Shown here: piece by piece, positions 58,131 to 62,163 of the stretch | Layout of the letters: the number at the start of each line of letters is the position of its first letter | Numbering within the stretch: the first letter of the stretch is position 1 | Source: JAAYEA01 sp012689325 | GTDB taxonomy: Bacteria > Chloroflexota > Anaerolineae > JAAYEA01 | DNA: 62,163 nt | Direction: 5' to 3' | NCBI GenBank assembly: GCA_036841525.1 | Contig: DAITVZ010000021.1 | Location: forward strand, 1-62,163 | The notes under the pieces: model-generated | The model's input: the letters and a program-made list of their open reading frames with translations, nothing else | Told to the model about the DNA's origin: nothing | Database searches by the model: none | Made by a program: the position numbers and the translations under genes

Positions 58131-59678
58131 TTAAGACACTCCTGCCATCAGCAGGCCCAGCTTTTCCCGCGTGGCCTCCTCGGCAGGCATGACGCTCACG
58201 ATCTTGCCCTTGTACATCACGGCGATGCGGTCCGCCAGGGCCATGATCTCGTCCAGCTCGGCGGATACCAATAGCACGGCGCAGCCGTCGTCGCGGCGCT
58301 TGACCAACTGCCCGTGGATGAACTCGATAGAGCCGACGTCCAGGCCGCGCGTGGGCTGCGCCGCGATCAGCAGTTGAATGGGGCGCGAGAACTCGCGCGC
58401 CACGATGGTCTTTTGCTGGTTGCCGCCAGAGAGGTTGCTGGTGGCGGTCTCGATGCTGGGCGTGCGGATATCGAATTCGCGCACCAGCCTGGCGGCGTTA
58501 TCGGCCACCTGTTCGCGCGCGATGACCGCCCTGTGGGCGAAAGGCGGGCGATAGTAGGTATTGAGCACCAGGTTATCCTTCACCGGATCGCTGAGGACCA
58601 GGCCGTGTTTCTGGCGGTCCTCGGGGATGTGCGCCGTGCCCAGTTCGGTGATCCGGCGCGGCGAGGCGAGGGTGGTTTCCTGGCCCAGAATGCGCACATG
58701 GCCGCCGACGGGCTTGCGCAGGCCGGTCAGCGACTCGACCAGCTCGCGCTGCCCGTTCCCTTGCACGCCGGCCACGCCCAGTATCTCGCCTTTGCGCACC
58801 TCCAGCGATACCCCGTCCACCGCCACCAGGTGCCGGTCATCCAGGACCTTGAGATCCTGCACTTCCAGCACCGGCTCTTGCGGGCGGGCAGGGCCCTTGG
58901 GCACGGTCAGGACCACCTCGCGGCCCACCATCATGGCGGCCAGCTCGTTTTCCGTCGTGGCGGAAGGCATGGTGCTGCCGACGACCCGCCCACCGCGCAG
59001 GACCGTGATGCGGTCCGCGACGGCCAAGACCTCTTTCAGCTTGTGAGTGATAAAGATGATCGACTTGCCATGCTTATCCCCTCGCGGCTGGACCAGCGCG
59101 CGCATCACCTGAAAGAGGTCATCGGCCTCCTGCGGGGTCAATACCGCCGTTGGCTCGTCCAGGATCAGGATATCGGCCTCGCGATAGAGCGCCTTGACGA
59201 TCTCGACGCGCTGCTGCGCGCCCACGGGCAGGTCGCGCACATAGGCGGCCGGGTCGACCTCCAGCCCATACTGCTTGGATAAGGACTCGATCCGCTTGGT
59301 GGCGCTCGCCAGGTCCAAGAGGCTGAGCTGCCGCAAAAAGGCCGTCCTGGGGCGCAGGCTTTCCACGCCCAGGATGATGTTCTCCACCACCGTCAGGGTG
59401 GGCACAAGCATAAAGTGTTGGTGGACCATGCCGATGCCGCGGCTGATGGCCAGGTTTGGGTCGGTGATTTGGATCAGCTCGCCGTCCAGGTAGCACTCGC
59501 CCTCATCTGGCATGGATAGTCCATAGATGATGTTCATCAGCGTGGTCTTGCCCGCGCCGTTCTCGCCCAAGAGGACGTGGATCTCGCCCTTGCGAAGGTC
59601 GAAATCGACCTCATGGTTGGCGATGACGCCGGGATACCGTTTGGTGATGCCCTTGACCTGCAATGCCAGCGCAACCAT
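58131..59678 (-). CDS. ABC transporter ATPase with two nucleotide-binding domains (BMP/nucleoside type)
   Basis: 515 residues. First domain: Walker A LGENGAGKTTLM, signature-region LPVGAQQRVEIVKALYREADILILDEPTA. Second domain from about 270, with a degenerate P-loop (GVAGVQGNGQRELV) and signature LSGGNQQKTIVARE. This is the layout of nucleoside and simple-sugar importers of the BMP/YufO/RbsA type. It energises the two permeases upstream. Confidence 0.93.
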   Translation of the reverse strand: MVALALQVKGITKRYPGVIANHEVDFDLRKGEIHVLLGENGAGKTTLMNIIYGLSMPDEGECYLDGELIQITDPNLAISRGIGMVHQHFMLVPTLTVVENIILGVESLRPRTAFLRQLSLLDLASATKRIESLSKQYGLEVDPAAYVRDLPVGAQQRVEIVKALYREADILILDEPTAVLTPQEADDLFQVMRALVQPRGDKHGKSIIFITHKLKEVLAVADRITVLRGGRVVGSTMPSATTENELAAMMVGREVVLTVPKGPARPQEPVLEVQDLKVLDDRHLVAVDGVSLEVRKGEILGVAGVQGNGQRELVESLTGLRKPVGGHVRILGQETTLASPRRITELGTAHIPEDRQKHGLVLSDPVKDNLVLNTYYRPPFAHRAVIAREQVADNAARLVREFDIRTPSIETATSNLSGGNQQKTIVAREFSRPIQLLIAAQPTRGLDVGSIEFIHGQLVKRRDDGCAVLLVSAELDEIMALADRIAVMYKGKIVSVMPAEEATREKLGLLMAGVS

Positions 59679-59681
59679 GGG

Positions 59682-60602
59682 CTACTCCTTCCTGTAGGGC
59701 TGGCCCGACGCAGCGGGCGGAGTGGACCGGCCTACCACGCCAGCGAGCACGATGATGGTCAGCAGGTAGGGAAGCATGCCCAAAAACTGGTAGGGGATGC
59801 CGATGTTCTCGATCTGCAAGCGCACCCCCAACGCCTCAGCAAAGCCAAAGAGCAGGGCCGCTCCAAAGGCGCCGACGGGCGACCACTTGCCAAAGACCAT
59901 GGCCGCCAGGGCGATAAAGCCGCGACCATTGCTCATCAGCTTTTCAAAGGTGCCCACTGCTTCCAGCGTCAGGAAAGCCCCCGCCAGGCCCGCGATCATT
60001 CCGCCCACCACCACGTTGATGTAGCGTACCTTGAACACATCGATCCCCAGCGTATCTGCCGCGCGAGGATGCTCGCCCACGGCGCGGGTGCGCAGGCCCC
60101 AAGGCGTATGGAACAAGACGATATGTACCAGGAACACCAGAATGATGGTAGTAAAGACGATGGGCTGATGCTGGAACAAGATCGGGCCAATAAAGGGGAT
60201 ATCGGCCAGCAAGGGGATCTCCACGCGCGGGAGGGTCTCCACTCCGGGCACCGTGCGACCCGAAAAGATCACACGGTTGAAATAGCCGGTCACGCCAACG
60301 GCCATCAGGTTGATCACCGTGCCGCTGATGATCTGGTTCAGCTCGAAGCGGATGCAGAGCACCGCGTGGAGCAAAGCGAGCAAGCCGCCGGTAGCCAGCG
60401 CCACGGCGATGCCGACCAGGGCGCTGCCGCTAAAGAAGGCGGCGCTAAAGCCGGTGAAGGCGGAGGTCAACATCATTCCTTCGATGCCGATATTGACCAC
60501 GCCGGAACGCTCGCAAAAAACGCCGCTCAAGGCGCCGAGGGTAAGGGGCGTGGCCTTGACCAGGGTCAAGGCGAACAGGCCAATGATGATTCGCATGTCC
60601 AT
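59682..60602 (-). CDS. ABC transporter permease (nucleoside/sugar type), second subunit
   Basis: 306 residues, 8-9 helices. PLTLGALSGVFCERSGVVNIGIEGMML is the diagnostic N-terminal motif of BPD_transp_2 permeases of the BMP group. The start overlaps the previous stop by one base (TAATG). It follows the first permease and precedes the ATPase. Confidence 0.93.
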   Translation of the reverse strand: MDMRIIIGLFALTLVKATPLTLGALSGVFCERSGVVNIGIEGMMLTSAFTGFSAAFFSGSALVGIAVALATGGLLALLHAVLCIRFELNQIISGTVINLMAVGVTGYFNRVIFSGRTVPGVETLPRVEIPLLADIPFIGPILFQHQPIVFTTIILVFLVHIVLFHTPWGLRTRAVGEHPRAADTLGIDVFKVRYINVVVGGMIAGLAGAFLTLEAVGTFEKLMSNGRGFIALAAMVFGKWSPVGAFGAALLFGFAEALGVRLQIENIGIPYQFLGMLPYLLTIIVLAGVVGRSTPPAASGQPYRKE

Positions 60603-61756
60603 TAGCTTTTCGCCTCCTTACCCGTGCCGAGCGCCGATTCACTGGTCGCGACAGCCGGCGTCGCGAGGTTCCCCTTTGGCAAATCCTTGAGGCGGTACAG
60701 CCGGCGCACGATCTGGTCTGCCGAGACGAGCATCAGGATGAGGGCTTGAACGATCGAGATAATATAGACGGGGGATTGGGTGCGCAATTGCATCAAGTTG
60801 GCCCCGTTATTCAGCGCGCCGAAGAGGAAGGCGCTGGCCACGACGCCCCAAGGGTGGCTCTTGCCCAAAACGGCCACGGCGATGCTGTCGAATCCGTAGC
60901 CAATGCTAAAGGATGGCGCGAAATAGTGGTTCAGCCCGAGCACTTCCACCGCCCCCGCTGCCCCCGCCAACGCGCCGCTGAGCATCATGGTGATCACGAT
61001 GTTCCGGCCCACATGGATCCCGGCGTACTTGGCCGCGTCGGGGTTGGCGCCCACGGTGCGAATCTCAAAGCCCAGCACCGTGCGCCAAAGCAGCCAAAAG
61101 ACCAAGGCCGCCGCGGCGATGGCCAGGACGGTCCCCCAATGCACGCGATAGGCGCCCCAAATCGCCGGAATCTCGGCGGTGGCCAGGATGCGCCGGGTCT
61201 GGGGAACGATCGTGCCGGGGTCCTGCATCGGGCCCGTCACCAGCCAGTTGGTGAAATAGATGGCCATATAGTTGATCATGATGGTGGTGATCACTTCGTG
61301 CGCGCCGGTCTTGGCCTTGAGGAAACCGGGGATGCCTGCGCAGATGGCGCCGCCCAGACAGCCGGCCAGCAGGGCCAATGGCATGTGGATGAACCAGGGG
61401 AGGCCATGGACGGCATAGCCGACGCCGGCCGCGCAGATCGAGCCGATGAACAACTGACCTTCCACGCCAATGTTGAACAGGCCGCCGCGAAAGCCCAAAG
61501 CGATCCCTAGCCCGGCAAAGACATAGGGCGTCGCCGCCACCGCGGTCTCGGATAGCGAGCGCGCCTTGCCGAACGCCCCCTCAAAGAGCGCCACATAGCC
61601 CACCAGGGGGTTCCCGCCCGAAAGCAGCATGATCAAGGCGCCGATCAGCAGGGCGGTCAAGACCGCCAGGGCAGGAATGGACAGGGTCCGGGTCAGGCCC
61701 AGAATCGAGGCGCGCACCGCCCCTGGTGCTTTGCCTCGGCGCGAGGTGCTTTGCAT
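60602..61756 (-). CDS. ABC transporter permease (nucleoside/sugar type), first subunit
   Basis: 384 residues, 9-10 helices. TPYVFAGLGIALGFRGGLFNIGVEGQLFIGSI is the matching motif of the longer BMP-group permease. It has a Lys/Arg-rich N-terminus and a C-terminal hydrophilic tail. SD GGAGGG. The hairpin upstream may lower its expression relative to the binding protein. Confidence 0.93.
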   Translation of the reverse strand: MQSTSRRGKAPGAVRASILGLTRTLSIPALAVLTALLIGALIMLLSGGNPLVGYVALFEGAFGKARSLSETAVAATPYVFAGLGIALGFRGGLFNIGVEGQLFIGSICAAGVGYAVHGLPWFIHMPLALLAGCLGGAICAGIPGFLKAKTGAHEVITTIMINYMAIYFTNWLVTGPMQDPGTIVPQTRRILATAEIPAIWGAYRVHWGTVLAIAAAALVFWLLWRTVLGFEIRTVGANPDAAKYAGIHVGRNIVITMMLSGALAGAAGAVEVLGLNHYFAPSFSIGYGFDSIAVAVLGKSHPWGVVASAFLFGALNNGANLMQLRTQSPVYIISIVQALILMLVSADQIVRRLYRLKDLPKGNLATPAVATSESALGTGKEAKS

Positions 61757-61782
61757 TCATCCCTCCTCTCGCGATCACAAGA

Positions 61783-61828
61783 AAGGGGAAGAGGCCCAGC
61801 GGAAATGCCGCCGCACGCTCTCCCCCTT
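61783..61828 (-). terminator. Imperfect hairpin between binding-protein and permease genes
   Basis: AAGGGG/CCCCTT and GCGG/CCGC arms, followed on the minus strand by CTTTCTTG. A leaky terminator here would give more binding protein than permease, as in many ABC operons. Confidence 0.4.
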
Positions 61829-61854
61829 CCCAGACTGCTAGTGGCTCGCCGGGC

Positions 61855-62163
61855 TTACTTTTTCACACCGGTCGAGATGGAGCCGTCTGCGATGCCCTTG
61901 GTGATCTCGGCGATCTTGTCTTTGACCGCCTGGGGGATACTGCCGTCCGTATCGTGGTAAGGAGCCAGCGCCGCAGCGCCGAAAATCTGGCCGGAGGTAA
62001 AACTGCCCGCCTCGGCCTTTTTGATCAGATCCACCACGCCAGGGACGATGGCCTTCATGGCGCTGGAGAGCAAGTAGGGTTTCACCGAGTCAGGGAGCGT
62101 GTAATACTGGTCCACGTCCACGCCAATGGCCCAGACCTTGCGCTTGGCCGCCTCTTCCAGCGC
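61855..62163 (-). CDS. BMP/PnrA-family substrate-binding lipoprotein (3' end, cut by window edge)
   Basis: The last 102 residues are visible: VWAIGVDVDQYYTLPDSVKPYLLSS followed by the C-terminal lobe of a periplasmic-binding fold. This is the PnrA/BMP family, whose known ligands are nucleosides, with some sugar ligands inferred. The N-terminal lipoprotein signal lies outside the window. First visible gene of the transporter-mannosidase run. Confidence 0.88.
   Translation of the reverse strand, partial: ALEEAAKRKVWAIGVDVDQYYTLPDSVKPYLLSSAMKAIVPGVVDLIKKAEAGSFTSGQIFGAAALAPYHDTDGSIPQAVKDKIAEITKGIADGSISTGVKK

Overview
The window reads as chromosomal DNA of a high-GC bacterium with a single outer membrane-less style cell envelope, most likely a member of the Chloroflexota (Anaerolineae/Caldilineae-like). 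This is an inference. It rests on Thr-Pro-rich linkers in secreted proteins, many large exported beta-propeller/NHL proteins, a lipoprotein with a DUF4015 (GH-like) domain, a GTP-type PEP carboxykinase, a fused glycyl-tRNA synthetase, a CXXXY-type CcmE and no outer-membrane genes. I see no phage genes, transposases or CRISPR arrays.

Layout. 1-0.6 kb: 5' part of dnaA (minus). 0.6-1.25 kb: dnaA leader and promoter plus a tRNA 5'-half remnant. 1.2-3.1 kb: exported DUF4015 lipoprotein. 3.1-7.9 kb: minus-strand unit rpsU-yqeY-pgpH-ybeY-thrC. 7.9-11.3 kb: mtaB and a frameshifted pckG with a structured leader. 11.3-13.5 kb: two-component pair. 13.9-16 kb: secreted seven-repeat propeller protein. 16-19.1 kb: fused glyQS.

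19.2-29.7 kb is the most interesting part. A minus-strand run starts at a good promoter (29665-29692) and continues without an obvious break to a hairpin after tpiA. It encodes a glutaredoxin/CoA-binding-domain fusion whose first catalytic Cys codon is an in-frame TGA followed by a SECIS-like hairpin, so it is a probable selenoprotein. After it come an M29-like peptidase, a TlpA/CcmG-type thioredoxin, CcmE of the CXXXY type, CcmF, an exported protein of unknown function, CcmA, CcmB, a membrane-anchored TPR protein and TpiA. CcmC and CcmH are not in the cluster. Divergent from it is a large FtsX-type permease.

32.7-38.8 kb: beta-helix protein plus MFS transporter; tRNA-His and hisS sharing one promoter with an intrinsic terminator in the hisS leader; a WecA/TagO-type glycosyl-1-phosphate transferase and a GDPD. 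38.8-49.3 kb: HEAT protein, hemW, sugar isomerase/epimerase, 12-repeat NHL protein, IscU-like scaffold plus Mrp ATPase, DUF5666 repeat protein, DUF1858 and TrxB.

49.4-62.2 kb: one long minus-strand glycan/nucleoside-type uptake operon. It holds a BMP-family binding protein (cut by the window end), two permeases, a double ATPase, a URO-D-family protein with a methyltransferase-type zinc motif, a secreted two-domain protein and two tandem GH38 alpha-mannosidases, and ends in a terminator-like hairpin.
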